Assembly: GCA_031294825.1 (NCBI GenBank) | Contig: JAUMPM010000036.1 | Coordinates: 1 to 23,865 of the forward strand | Source: Collinsella sp. | GTDB lineage: Bacteria; Actinomycetota; Coriobacteriia; Coriobacteriales; Coriobacteriaceae | Reading direction: 5' to 3' | Length of the DNA stretch: 23,865 nucleotides | Shown here: positions 1 through 6,997 of the stretch, piece after piece | Numbering within the stretch: position 1 is the first letter of the stretch | How the letters are laid out: every line of letters begins with the position of its first letter | The notes under the pieces: model-generated | The model's database searches: none | Told to the model about the DNA's origin: nothing | The model's input: only the letters and a program-made list of their open reading frames with translations | Position numbers and translations under genes: made by a program

Positions 1-111
1 TTCATGGGAAGGCTCGAGGCCTACCTCGTGTACTATCGTGAGGAGCGGATCAAGAAGTCCCTCGGGTGGCTGAGCCCGATGGAGTACCGCAGGAAGCTTG
101 GATACGCCTAG
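1..111 (+). pseudogene. 3' end of an IS3-family transposase (ORF B), cut by the window edge
   Basis: The first reading frame is open from base 1 and encodes 36 residues before a TAG at 109-111. It ends with a tail typical of the DDE integrase core of IS3/IS150-type transposases: YYREERIKKSLGWLSPMEYR, where the family usually shows YN..R....LG..SP..Y. The rest of the gene lies outside the window, so the gene itself may be intact; only the C-terminus can be judged. The bases after the stop, up to about 143, could be the right inverted repeat of the element because they end in CA. The left end needed to confirm this is not present. Confidence 0.75.
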
Positions 112-152
112 GCGCGGTCCAAGAAATCGTCCGCACCCCCACAAACCACAAA

Positions 153-184
153 GTAGCTAATTTGGGACGGGGCTATTTGACTAC
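153..184. repeat. GGGACGGGG-loop hairpin, copy A
   Basis: A short imperfect hairpin. GTAG at 153-156 pairs with CTAC at 181-184, and TAA at 158-160 pairs with TTG at 177-179 through one wobble. The loop carries TTTGGGACGGGGC. The 23 bases 156-178 are identical to 12541-12563. It lies a few bases beyond the probable end of the IS3-family element. Confidence 0.6.
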
Positions 185-216
185 CCGGGCAAACCGGGCT
201 CCCAAGGGAATTAGTT

Positions 217-1998
217 CTAGAGGCGGGCGAGGTCGTAGGATTGGGCGGCTGCCTCGCCGGCACAGATGAGGTTGGTTGTGGCTTCTTGCGGATCGAGTGC
301 CTGTTCCAGGTCCATGGGCTTGCGGCAAATCGGAAGCACCAAGTCGATGCCCTGCTCGTACACCGCATCCAGGTTGTCGGCACGACCGCCCACGACGGCA
401 ACAACCGGCTTGCCACACCGCTTGGCACGGCGTGCCACGCCCACCGGCGCCTTACCGGCGGCGGACTGCTCGTCCATATTGCCCTCGCCCGTTATGACCA
501 GGTCGACATCACGCATGCGTTCGTCAAACCCAATCAGATCGAGCACCGTCTCCACGCCCGAGCGTAGCTCCACACCGAGCGCCAGTAACGCCGCGCCCAA
601 GCCACCGGCAGCGCCCGCGCCGGGCACGCCGAGCACCGAGCCAAACGTCCGTGTGCCCTCGGGTGTGCGCAACAACCCCTGGGCTCGAGCTCCGGCAATC
701 GCAGCGTCGAGCAAGCGGCCGTAGCCGACCATCCAGCTGTCGTACTTGCCCAGCGCCTCGGCATCATCCGTCGGCAGGCCCTTCTGCCCGCCAAACACCG
801 CCAGTGCGCCTCGACGCCCCACGAGCGGATTCTCGACATCCGAAAGCACAACGATACGAGAGCCACCCAAAGCCTGCAGCGCTGGCGCCAAATCAACGCT
901 CGCCACCTGCTCAAGGCCGGCAAGACCGGGGGCGACATCGCAGCCCCGATCATCGACCACGCGCGCGCCCAGCGCCTGCAGCATGCCGGCGCCACCGTCG
1001 TTGGTGGCACTGCCGCCCAGACCAATATAGAGTGTCCTTGCGCCCGTGCGAACTGCGCGAAGCATAAGCTCGCCCACGCCATAGGTTGTAGCAGCCTGCG
1101 CCGACGACTCCGTGCAAGGCGAATACCCAATGCCGGCCGCCTCGGCCATCTCGATGACCGCGGACTCGCGCTCGACATCAACCAGCATCCGGGCAGACAC
1201 GAGGTCGCCCAAGGGGCCTGCAACCTCGCAGGTCACAAGCTCGCCACCACGCGCGGCGATGGCGTCGAGCGTTCCCTCGCCACCATCTGCCAGCGGCAAA
1301 GCGTTCAGCTCGGCATCGGGCCAAACGCGGCGCACGCCTTCGGCAACCGCCGCCTCCGCCTGCGCGCTCGAAACGCTGCCCTTAAAGGAGTCGATCGCCA
1401 ACAGCACACGGCGGGGTCGGCGGCACGCAGGACCAAAGTCAACCGCCGTGCCAGCATCCTCACCGGCACCTGCAAGCGCTGCGGCGTGAGCGGCGTGTGC
1501 TTCAAGATCGGCCCCACAACCGCAATCAGCGCCGCCCGTTCCGCGCAGACCGCCAAAATAGCTACTCAGCAGCTCGCGGCATTCAGCCGCCAGGACCCCA
1601 GCCGTCACGTTAAACCGATGATTCAGGCGCGAGTCGGCATTCAAATCGTATAGGGATCCCAACGCGCCCGCCTTGGCGTCGCTCGCGCCATACACGCAGC
1701 GCCCCACGCGCGCGTTAACCATAAGGCCTGCGCACATGCAGCAGGGTTCCAACGTCACATAGACCGTACAGTCGGAAAGGCGCCAGCGGCCAAGCGCCTG
1801 GGCAGCGGCGCACACGGCCGCAAACTCGGCATGAGCCGAAGGGTCCTGGTCGAGTTCGCGACGATTATGCGCCCGCGCGACGATCTCACCGTCGCGCACC
1901 ACTACGGCTCCGATGGGCACCTCGCCCACCGCCGCGGCGGCGCGCGCCTCGGCCAGTGCCTCGCGCATGAACTTCTCGTCGATTTCGGTGATCGTCAT
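217..1998 (-). CDS. TadA tRNA adenosine deaminase fused to glycerate 2-kinase
   Basis: One uninterrupted 593-residue frame carries two enzymes. Residues 1-150 form a complete TadA-type deaminase, which makes inosine at the wobble base of tRNA-Arg(ACG). It shows HAE at 56-58 and PCCMC at 85-89, giving zinc ligands H56, C86, C89 and catalytic E58. A roughly 45-residue Ala/Gly-rich linker follows. Residues 197-593 form a full-length glycerate kinase of the GlxK/GarK type (glycerate to 2-phosphoglycerate), with IDSFKGS at 202-208, ADGGEGT at 237-243, GLGGSATNDGG at 326-336 and GEGNMDEQSAAGKAP near 504-518. The chosen ATG has GGGAAGG six bases upstream; an ATG 17 codons further up would abut the tRNA gene. 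No ribosome binding site is visible before the kinase half, so it is probably made only as part of the fusion. Each domain call is secure; the benefit of joining them is unknown. Confidence 0.9.
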   Translation of the reverse strand: MTITEIDEKFMREALAEARAAAAVGEVPIGAVVVRDGEIVARAHNRRELDQDPSAHAEFAAVCAAAQALGRWRLSDCTVYVTLEPCCMCAGLMVNARVGRCVYGASDAKAGALGSLYDLNADSRLNHRFNVTAGVLAAECRELLSSYFGGLRGTGGADCGCGADLEAHAAHAAALAGAGEDAGTAVDFGPACRRPRRVLLAIDSFKGSVSSAQAEAAVAEGVRRVWPDAELNALPLADGGEGTLDAIAARGGELVTCEVAGPLGDLVSARMLVDVERESAVIEMAEAAGIGYSPCTESSAQAATTYGVGELMLRAVRTGARTLYIGLGGSATNDGGAGMLQALGARVVDDRGCDVAPGLAGLEQVASVDLAPALQALGGSRIVVLSDVENPLVGRRGALAVFGGQKGLPTDDAEALGKYDSWMVGYGRLLDAAIAGARAQGLLRTPEGTRTFGSVLGVPGAGAAGGLGAALLALGVELRSGVETVLDLIGFDERMRDVDLVITGEGNMDEQSAAGKAPVGVARRAKRCGKPVVAVVGGRADNLDAVYEQGIDLVLPICRKPMDLEQALDPQEATTNLICAGEAAAQSYDLARL

Positions 1999-2033
1999 CG
2001 TTCGCCTTCCCTGTTGCAAATTCAAAACGATGC

Positions 2034-2039
2034 TATCAT
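2034..2039 (+). promoter_or_regulatory. extended -10 box for tRNA-Ser
   Basis: TGCTATCAT (2031-2039) reads as an extended -10 (TGN plus TATCAT) ending 10 bases before the mature tRNA 5' end. No clear -35 is present at the usual spacing. The region also serves as the upstream region of the divergent tadA fusion gene. Confidence 0.5.
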
Positions 2040-2049
2040 TACGACTCAC

Positions 2050-2139
2050 GGAGAGATGGCAGAGCGGTTGAATGCGGCGGTCTTGAAAACCGTTGAGCGC
2101 GAGAGCGTTCCGGGGGTTCGAATCCCCCTCTCTCCGCCA
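2050..2139 (+). tRNA. tRNA-Ser (anticodon TGA)
   Basis: A 90-base class II tRNA. The acceptor stem pairs GGAGAGA (2050-2056) with TCTCTCC (2129-2135), followed by discriminator G and an encoded CCA. The T-arm reads GGGGGTTCGAATCCCCC. The anticodon loop CTTGAAA gives TGA, which reads UCA/UCG-type serine codons. The variable arm is long, as expected for serine. It ends three bases before the stop codon of the converging TetR gene, leaving no room for a separate terminator. Confidence 0.97.
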
Positions 2140-2142
2140 CTT

Positions 2143-2739
2143 CTAGTGATTCACCGGTGTCATGGTCCGCTCAAACAGCGCATCGACCACGTCGGCTATC
2201 TCAGGTCGACGCTCAAGATCGTGGCCCGATTCCCACCATATCGTGAAAAGACGAATAATACCGCCGGCGACAAACTCAGACGTCGTCTCGAGTGACACGG
2301 GGGCCAGGGCGTCCTCGGCAAGCACGTTCATCACACGCTCGCGGATGGAGCGGGCAATGCGGTCGCAAATAACGTTGGTCAACATGCCCGACATGCTGCT
2401 TGCCAAAATGTTATCCATGAGCCGCTCGTGCGTCAGAATCAAATCCATGGCATCGTCCAAAATCGCGTGCCGAAGCGCGCGCACGTCCTCGACAGACACT
2501 GCGCCGGCCTCATCGGGCTGTTTTTGCGGCAAGCCCGACATGAGCTCATCGATATAAAAGGCAAAGTAATCGTTCTTGTCGCGAAAGTGCTTGTAGAACG
2601 TCGTGCGGCGAATCATGGCGCGGTCGCACAGCATGGCAACCGTCAGGTCCTCAAAACGATGCTCCTCGAGAAGCTCGGTAAAGGCATCGAACAGGGCGCG
2701 GTAGGTTTTCTTGATGCGAAGGTCCACTGGTATCGCCAT
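2143..2739 (-). CDS. TetR/AcrR-family transcriptional regulator
   Basis: About 198 residues. The N-terminus has the TetR helix-turn-helix around residues 31-55, with DLTVAMLCDRAMIRRTTFYK followed by HFRDKNDYF, a very typical recognition-helix signature. The rest is a helical ligand or dimerisation domain that I cannot assign to a specific inducer. The start is uncertain. The ATG used here has GAGG directly against it, and a GTG four codons downstream is a good alternative. The frame stays open upstream almost to lemA, but that stretch is low-complexity and non-protein-like. It is divergent from lemA, about 200 bp apart, so it may control lemA, itself, or neither. Confidence 0.88.
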   Translation of the reverse strand: MAIPVDLRIKKTYRALFDAFTELLEEHRFEDLTVAMLCDRAMIRRTTFYKHFRDKNDYFAFYIDELMSGLPQKQPDEAGAVSVEDVRALRHAILDDAMDLILTHERLMDNILASSMSGMLTNVICDRIARSIRERVMNVLAEDALAPVSLETTSEFVAGGIIRLFTIWWESGHDLERRPEIADVVDALFERTMTPVNH

Positions 2740-2871
2740 CCTCAGGGCAAAGACAACACTCGTCAATCTGTCGCATATCTTACACCTGTACCTCGCGCGC
2801 TTTGCCCCGGTGCCAACCCCGCCGAAAACACAACGCTTACCGGAAAGTTCGGCACGGTAAAACGTTGCGGG

Positions 2872-2877
2872 TATACT
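2872..2877 (+). promoter_or_regulatory. probable -10 box upstream of lemA
   Basis: TATACT matches the -10 consensus at five of six positions, 61 bases before the lemA start codon. The -35 region (GTTCGG at about 2847) is poor, so this is only a moderate call. Confidence 0.35.
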
Positions 2878-2938
2878 AGTAGCGTTATACCAACGGCAGC
2901 TGGCGCATGCCGCCGCGGCCATTCGAAACGGAGACATC

Positions 2939-3490
2939 ATGATTACCGTCATCATCGGCATCGTTGTTGTCATTGTGATTGTCTGCGCCATCGCCGGCAT
3001 CTACAACAACATGGTCACCAAGCGTAACCGCATCGATAACGCCTGGCAGAACATCGATACGCAGCTGCAGCGCCGTAACGACCTGATCCCCAACCTGGTC
3101 GAGACCGTCAAGGGCTACGCCAAGCACGAGCAGGAGACGCTCTCCGCCGTGATCAGCGCGCGTAACACCGCCGTCAAGGCCACCACGCCCGAGGCCAAGA
3201 TGGAAGCCGACAACGTGCTGACCGGCGCACTGCGCCAGCTCTTTGCCGTGGCCGAGGCCTATCCCGATCTTAAGGCAAACACCAACTTTACGCAGCTGCA
3301 GGCATCGCTCGAGGATACCGAGAACAAGATTAGCTATGCACGCCAGAGCTACAACGACTGCGTGCTCAGCTACAACAACGCCATTCAGACGTTCCCGGCT
3401 GTCATCTTTGCCGGCATCTTCCAGTTTAAGGAGCGCCAGGGCTTCGAGGCCGCCGAAGCAGCCCGCCAGGCCCCGACCGTCAAGTTCTAG
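2939..3490 (+). CDS. lemA: LemA family membrane-anchored protein
   Basis: 183 residues, the usual length for LemA. A single N-terminal hydrophobic helix (about residues 2-24, rich in Ile and Val) anchors a long helical domain. The conserved stretch NRIDNAWQNIDTQLQRRNDL, then IPNLVETVKGYAKHE, and the C-terminal FPAVIFAGIFQFKERQGFEA are hallmark LemA sequence. The molecular role of the family is poorly known; it is usually thought to act at the membrane. The start ATG follows GGAGA at good spacing. The gene stands alone here without the YgcG/TPM-type partner it often has, and it ends at a very strong terminator. Confidence 0.95.
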   Translation: MITVIIGIVVVIVIVCAIAGIYNNMVTKRNRIDNAWQNIDTQLQRRNDLIPNLVETVKGYAKHEQETLSAVISARNTAVKATTPEAKMEADNVLTGALRQLFAVAEAYPDLKANTNFTQLQASLEDTENKISYARQSYNDCVLSYNNAIQTFPAVIFAGIFQFKERQGFEAAEAARQAPTVKF

Positions 3491-3526
3491 TAGTTTGACA
3501 GCGTATCCTTAATCGGCCAAATGTAT

Positions 3527-3565
3527 AAACCGCCCCGTCGAATGCATACTTCGACGGGGCGGTTT
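3527..3565 (+). terminator. rho-independent terminator of lemA
   Basis: A perfect 16-bp stem, AAACCGCCCCGTCGAA at 3527-3542 and its complement at 3550-3565, has a 7-base loop. It is followed by CCTTTTTCG, a T-rich tail. It lies 37 bases after the lemA stop codon. Confidence 0.9.
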
Positions 3566-3591
3566 CCTTTTTCGCGAAGGTCCCCCTCTAA

Positions 3592-3802
3592 GCGCCGTGC
3601 ATTTTTAGGAGTATTCAACATAACCAAGAGCTTCGGGCGCCACGATAAATGCCAAAGACCGCGAATGTCCCTGCAAATCAAACGCTGTCAGCCCATAACC
3701 CCGCCCATCATCCGTAGAAAACATCGAGAAATCCCGATTTTTTGCCCGAGGTCGGTATGCAGGGGCCTTCGATTGCAGAATACTCGCAAAAATGCACGTC
3801 GC
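3592..3802. repeat. 211-bp sequence bounded by 29-bp imperfect inverted repeats; possible MITE-like element
   Basis: Positions 3592-3620 match the reverse complement of 3774-3802 at 24 of 29 bases. Both arms share CGTGCATTTTT and GAGTATTC. On the minus strand the interior has long overlapping open frames. One ends at 3605 inside the left arm with a protein-like tail (GHSRSLAFIVAPEALGYVEY), but it has no credible start or ribosome binding site. No target-site duplication is evident. The outline resembles a small non-autonomous mobile element or a decayed one; that is inference. It occupies most of the lemA-ilvE gap. Confidence 0.5.
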
Positions 3803-3834
3803 CGCCACCCCCACATGGCGCGAACCAAAACAAA

Positions 3835-3947
3835 AGCGCGGCCTTCCTTTCCGGCGCACTCCGCAGGACGAAAGAACCTCCGCCGCACGAAGTGCGCAGC
3901 GGAGGTTCTTTCATGTCCGAGGTCGCGCCGGAAAGGAAGGCCGCGCT
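3835..3947. terminator. 113-nt rod-like palindrome with a nested bidirectional terminator
   Basis: The outer arms 3835-3857 and 3925-3947 are perfectly complementary over 23 bp. Inside them 3870-3883 pairs perfectly with 3899-3912 (GAAAGAACCTCCGC), GGAC at 3866 pairs with GTCC at 3915, and CGCAC/GTGCG closes a 3-base loop. The inner hairpin has TTCTTTC on either strand, so it can terminate ilvE (minus), which ends at 3970. The outer 23-bp arms are far more than a terminator needs. Confidence 0.7.
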
Positions 3948-3969
3948 CGGGCCGGACAGCTAAGACAGC

Positions 3970-5022
3970 TTACGCGACGGTGTAAACCCAGTTGTGCTTG
4001 TCCTCGACAGCACCAGACTGGATGCCGGTCAGAGTCTCGCGGAGCTTCTTCATCACGGGACCGATCTCGGTGTAGCCAGCCGGGAAGGTCACGGTCTCGT
4101 CGGCGCCATAGACCTTGTTGTCAATCTCGCCCACCGGGGAGATGACGGCAGCGGTGCCGCACAGGCCGCACTCCACAAAGGTGCCGGCCTTGACCTCGGC
4201 CCACTCGACGGGGCGCTGATCGACGGTCATACCCAGGTCCTGAGCGACCTGAACGAGCGAACGACGGGTGATGGAGGGCAGGATGGAGTCGGTGTGCGAC
4301 TGCGGAACGACGAGCGTGCCATCCTCTTTCACGAACAGGACGTTGGCGCCACCGGTCTCCTCGACATAGGTGCGGGACTCGGAGTCGAGATACAGGTTCT
4401 CGGCATAGCCCTCGCGATGGGCCTCCATCGTGGGCTTGAGGGACATGGCGTAGTTCAGGCCAGCCTTGATGTTGCCGGTGCCGTGCGGTGCGGCACGGTC
4501 ATACTCGGAAACGCGCAGCTTGACGGGCTTAAGGCCACCCTTAAAGTACGGACCGACCGGGGTCACGAGAATACGGAACGTGTACTCAGGAGCGGGAGCC
4601 ACGCCGATCACGTCACCGGAGCCGATCATAAACGGACGCACGTACAGGGTCGCGCCAGAACCGAAGGGCGGAACCCAGGCGGCGTTGGCAGAGACGACCT
4701 GCTTGACGGCCTCAACGAACTTATCCTTGGGGAACGGGGGCATCTCGAGGCGCTGCGCAGAGTTGTACATGCGCTCGGCGTTCATGTCGGGACGGAAGCA
4801 GACGATGCTGCCGTCCTCGGCGGTGTAGGCCTTCAGGCCCTCAAAGACCTCCTGACAGTAATGGAAGATGCCGCCGCACTCGGAGACATGCAGGGTGTGG
4901 TCGGTGGTCAGGCCGCCCTCGTCCCACTCGCCATCCTTCCAATGAGCCTCGTAGCTGTAATCGGTCTTCATGTAGCCAAAGCCGAGGCTACCCCAATCGA
5001 TATCCTTTTTCTCGACAGTCAT
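3970..5022 (-). CDS. ilvE: branched-chain amino acid aminotransferase
   Basis: 350 residues of a class IV PLP-dependent aminotransferase, which interconverts Leu, Ile and Val with their 2-oxo acids using 2-oxoglutarate. The PLP lysine is K186 in the motif GTGNIKAGLNYA. EVFEGLKAY (59-67), TLYVRPFMIGSG (125-135) and EETGGANV (about 221-228) mark the group II branched-chain enzyme typical of actinobacteria and Firmicutes. The ATG has AAGGAG six bases upstream. The frame stays open for 50 codons further up, but that part is not homologous in character and has no ribosome binding site. It has a long leader of roughly 140 bases if the TACAAT at 5176-5181 is its -10. Its likely terminator is the inner hairpin of the 3835-3947 palindrome. 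Confidence 0.96.
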   Translation of the reverse strand: MTVEKKDIDWGSLGFGYMKTDYSYEAHWKDGEWDEGGLTTDHTLHVSECGGIFHYCQEVFEGLKAYTAEDGSIVCFRPDMNAERMYNSAQRLEMPPFPKDKFVEAVKQVVSANAAWVPPFGSGATLYVRPFMIGSGDVIGVAPAPEYTFRILVTPVGPYFKGGLKPVKLRVSEYDRAAPHGTGNIKAGLNYAMSLKPTMEAHREGYAENLYLDSESRTYVEETGGANVLFVKEDGTLVVPQSHTDSILPSITRRSLVQVAQDLGMTVDQRPVEWAEVKAGTFVECGLCGTAAVISPVGEIDNKVYGADETVTFPAGYTEIGPVMKKLRETLTGIQSGAVEDKHNWVYTVA

Positions 5023-5175
5023 ATGTCGCTCCTTACATACACAGTTGCAAACTCGCGAACCCGCACGCAAGGACCGAGGCCGACCGCGTCGCAACGTCGC
5101 ACGCCCGGAGCGTAGAGCCGGACGGGACACGCGAACAGCATCAAAGCCGATGGTACGTCGATTCGCATGCACGAG

Positions 5176-5181
5176 ATTGTA
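5176..5181 (-). promoter_or_regulatory. possible -10 box upstream of ilvE
   Basis: TACAAT on the minus strand. No good -35 is found at 17 bases, where the sequence is TTTTAT, so confidence is limited. An AT-rich stretch immediately upstream (5200-5240) supports a promoter in this area. The leader between here and the gene is GC-rich and could fold, but no known riboswitch or T-box signature was recognised. Confidence 0.35.
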
Positions 5182-5251
5182 CTCCCCGTACGCGTCTGAT
5201 AAAACGCTTTTCTTTAACTAAGTAAAGTATTTTCATTTGACCGAAGCAAAA

Positions 5252-5281
5252 AGGCCCGCCACCGTAAGCGGTGACGGGCCT
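5252..5281 (-). terminator. terminator of the dedA-family gene
   Basis: The stem AGGCCCGtCACCG / CGGTggCGGGCCT (minus-strand reading) has a TTAC-type loop followed by TTTTTGC. It lies 39 bases beyond the stop codon of the DedA gene and upstream of the ilvE promoter region. Confidence 0.88.
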
Positions 5282-5319
5282 CAACTGTACGGTCTGCGCG
5301 CTGGCTCGAGCTAGGCGTT

Positions 5320-5958
5320 CTATTTACCCAGCTTGGCCTTAACCAGACCGACCACGGTCGGGATGATCGACACGGCAACGATGCCGATAATCAGCAGCTC
5401 AAAGTGCTCCTGCACAAAGGGAATGCCGCCAAAGAAGTAGCCCAGCAGCGTAAAGACCGTCGACCAGGTAATGCCGCCCAGCACGTTAAAGACGACAAAG
5501 TTGCGCCAGTGCATGCCGCCCATGCCAGCGATAAAGGGCACAAAGGTGCGGATAAACGGGAAGAAGCGACCCAGGAAGATGGCCAGGTGACCCCACTTGT
5601 CCAAGAAGTCCTCGGACTTTTTAATGCGCTCGGGCGTCATGGCCTTGACCTTGCCCGAAGCGATGATCTTTTTGCCAAAGAAGTGACCGATCATAAAGTT
5701 GCACTGATCACCCAAGATGGCAGCCGCCCATGCGACGGCCAGCAGGGCCACGATGTTAAAGCCACCGTTGTGGGCAAAGAAGCCCGAAGCAAACAGCAGT
5801 GAATCGCCAGGAAGGAACGGGAAGAACACCACGCCCGTCTCGATAAAGATGATCAGGAACACGCAGCCGTAGGCCATAAGCGGGCCGGCGGCGATCCAGC
5901 TGGCGATCGCGGTGCGCGGATCCTTAAGCAGCTCGGCGATAAAATTGATGAAACCCAT
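5320..5958 (-). CDS. DedA family membrane protein
   Basis: 212 residues with several hydrophobic segments. The SNARE-associated/DedA core is clear: FFPFLPGDSLLFASGFFA near the second segment and FLGRFFPFIRTFVPFIAGMG in the middle, with the conserved R residues of that motif, followed by a TWS motif and a final hydrophobic helix. Members of the family move undecaprenyl phosphate or phospholipids across the membrane; which substrate this one uses cannot be told. The chosen ATG has AGAGG nine bases upstream. An upstream in-frame extension of 28 residues is basic and lacks a signal, so it was excluded. It is divergent from cysE with a gap of about 220 bases. Confidence 0.93.
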   Translation of the reverse strand: MGFINFIAELLKDPRTAIASWIAAGPLMAYGCVFLIIFIETGVVFFPFLPGDSLLFASGFFAHNGGFNIVALLAVAWAAAILGDQCNFMIGHFFGKKIIASGKVKAMTPERIKKSEDFLDKWGHLAIFLGRFFPFIRTFVPFIAGMGGMHWRNFVVFNVLGGITWSTVFTLLGYFFGGIPFVQEHFELLIIGIVAVSIIPTVVGLVKAKLGK

Positions 5959-6134
5959 GAAGTAAAACCTCTCAGTTGTGGGCGCGGATACGTCCAAGTT
6001 GACCAGTATACGGTTGCGGCGCCCCCTCGTGCGCCACCCCACAAAAGCATGACCCCATTACCAGCAAGTTTGCATAACTGACACCTGTCGCGCAAAGCCG
6101 CCAAGATTGTTCTTCCTAATCCCTAGCGAATCGC

Positions 6135-6140
6135 TATACT
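6135..6140 (+). promoter_or_regulatory. probable -10 box of cysE
   Basis: TATACT, 42 bases before the GTG start. A -35 at normal spacing is weak; a TTGTTC further upstream is too distant at 22 bases. Confidence 0.4.
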
Positions 6141-6181
6141 TTATTGAATCGCATTGTCACGGCGCTAAGGGAGGGCGGCCG

Positions 6182-6886
6182 GTGAGCTTTATCAATACCA
6201 TTCGCGAGGACATCAAGACCGTCCAAGCGCAGGATCCCGCCGCGCAAAACGGTCTGGTCATTTTCCTTTCGTACCCCGGCCTGCACGCCAAGTGGAACCA
6301 CGTGCCCGAGCACTGGCTCTGGGAGCACGGACATCGCTCGCTCGCCCGCGTGCTCTCGCAAATCACGCGCCATATTACCGGCGTCGAAATTCACCCTGCC
6401 GCACAGATCGGCAAGCACTTCTTTATCGACCATGCCATGGGCGTCGTCATCGGCGAGACCACCATTGTGGGCGACAACTGCGTGCTCTACCAGGGCGTCA
6501 CGCTCGGCGGCACCGGCAACGAGACCGGCAAACGCCACCCAACGCTCGGCAACAACGTCACCGTGGGCACGGGCGCCAAGGTGCTCGGCAACATCCGCAT
6601 CGGCAACAACGTCAAGATCGGCGGCAACTCGGTCGTCGTTAAGGACGTGCCCGACAACTGCACCGTCGTGGGCGTGCCGGGACGCATCATCAAGCGCAAC
6701 GGCTGCCGCGTGTTCGAGGAGAGCTTCGATGCCAAGCAGCATCGCGAGTACATGCCCGATGACGCCGCCGAGCAGAGTGCCCTCAACCGCCAGGGCATCA
6801 CCGAGAACGCCCGCCGCGTCAAGGAACTCGAGCGAGAGGTGGCCGAGCTCAAAGCCCTCGTCGCAAAGCTCATGGACGAACGCTAA
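6182..6886 (+). CDS. cysE: serine O-acetyltransferase
   Basis: 234 residues from a GTG start with GGGAGGG six bases upstream. The enzyme acetylates L-serine with acetyl-CoA, the first committed step of cysteine synthesis. The short N-terminal helical region suits the EpsC/short SAT type rather than the longer enterobacterial CysE. The left-handed beta-helix hexapeptide repeats run about 66-165, with the catalytic region FIDHAMGVVIGE (H84) and KRHPTLG (H119). Residues 208-234 form a charged heptad-like helix that is probably a coiled coil, an addition beyond the catalytic core. No cysteine synthase gene lies next to it. No T-box or other leader element was seen. Confidence 0.94.
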   Translation: MSFINTIREDIKTVQAQDPAAQNGLVIFLSYPGLHAKWNHVPEHWLWEHGHRSLARVLSQITRHITGVEIHPAAQIGKHFFIDHAMGVVIGETTIVGDNCVLYQGVTLGGTGNETGKRHPTLGNNVTVGTGAKVLGNIRIGNNVKIGGNSVVVKDVPDNCTVVGVPGRIIKRNGCRVFEESFDAKQHREYMPDDAAEQSALNRQGITENARRVKELEREVAELKALVAKLMDER

Positions 6887-6925
6887 GAACGCAAGCGACA
6901 CAAATCGGCATCGGCATCAACGCAA

Positions 6926-6960
6926 AAGGCGCACCAGGGAATTCATCCCCGGCGCGCCTT
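6926..6960. terminator. terminator between cysE and the ABC exporter gene
   Basis: AAGGCGC / GCGCCTT arms with an inner CCAGGG / CCCCGG extension. The plus-strand tail CTTCTTTTCG suits cysE; the minus-strand tail TTTTGCG suits the converging ABC gene that ends at 6998. It is probably bidirectional. Confidence 0.8.
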
Positions 6961-6997
6961 CTTTTCGATGTGACAAAGAGGCTGCCCCCTTGCCACC

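Noticed and set aside
184..198. A small CCCGG/CCGGG stem just after the TadA-glycerate kinase gene as its terminator
   Set aside because: It has only five base pairs and no T-tract, which is too weak to call.
3605..3859. An 84-codon minus-strand frame inside the 211-bp repeat
   Set aside because: The end of the frame reads like protein, but no credible start or ribosome binding site is present and two other frames are also open. It was kept as a note on the repeat rather than called as a gene.
3994..5115. A 373-codon plus-strand frame opposite ilvE, and similar long frames opposite cysE (6134-6901), the Fis-HTH gene (13324-14526), the YeiH gene (14745-15818) and larE (21024-21971)
   Set aside because: All lie antisense to genes with clear family motifs and show no domain signatures of their own; they are explained by codon bias.
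5019..5168. A 49-codon minus-strand frame whose stop overlaps the ilvE start as ATGA, rich in Val and Leu, resembling a leader peptide
   Set aside because: It has no ribosome binding site at its ATG, no run of regulatory codons and no following terminator/antiterminator pair. A chance frame in a GC-rich leader is more likely.
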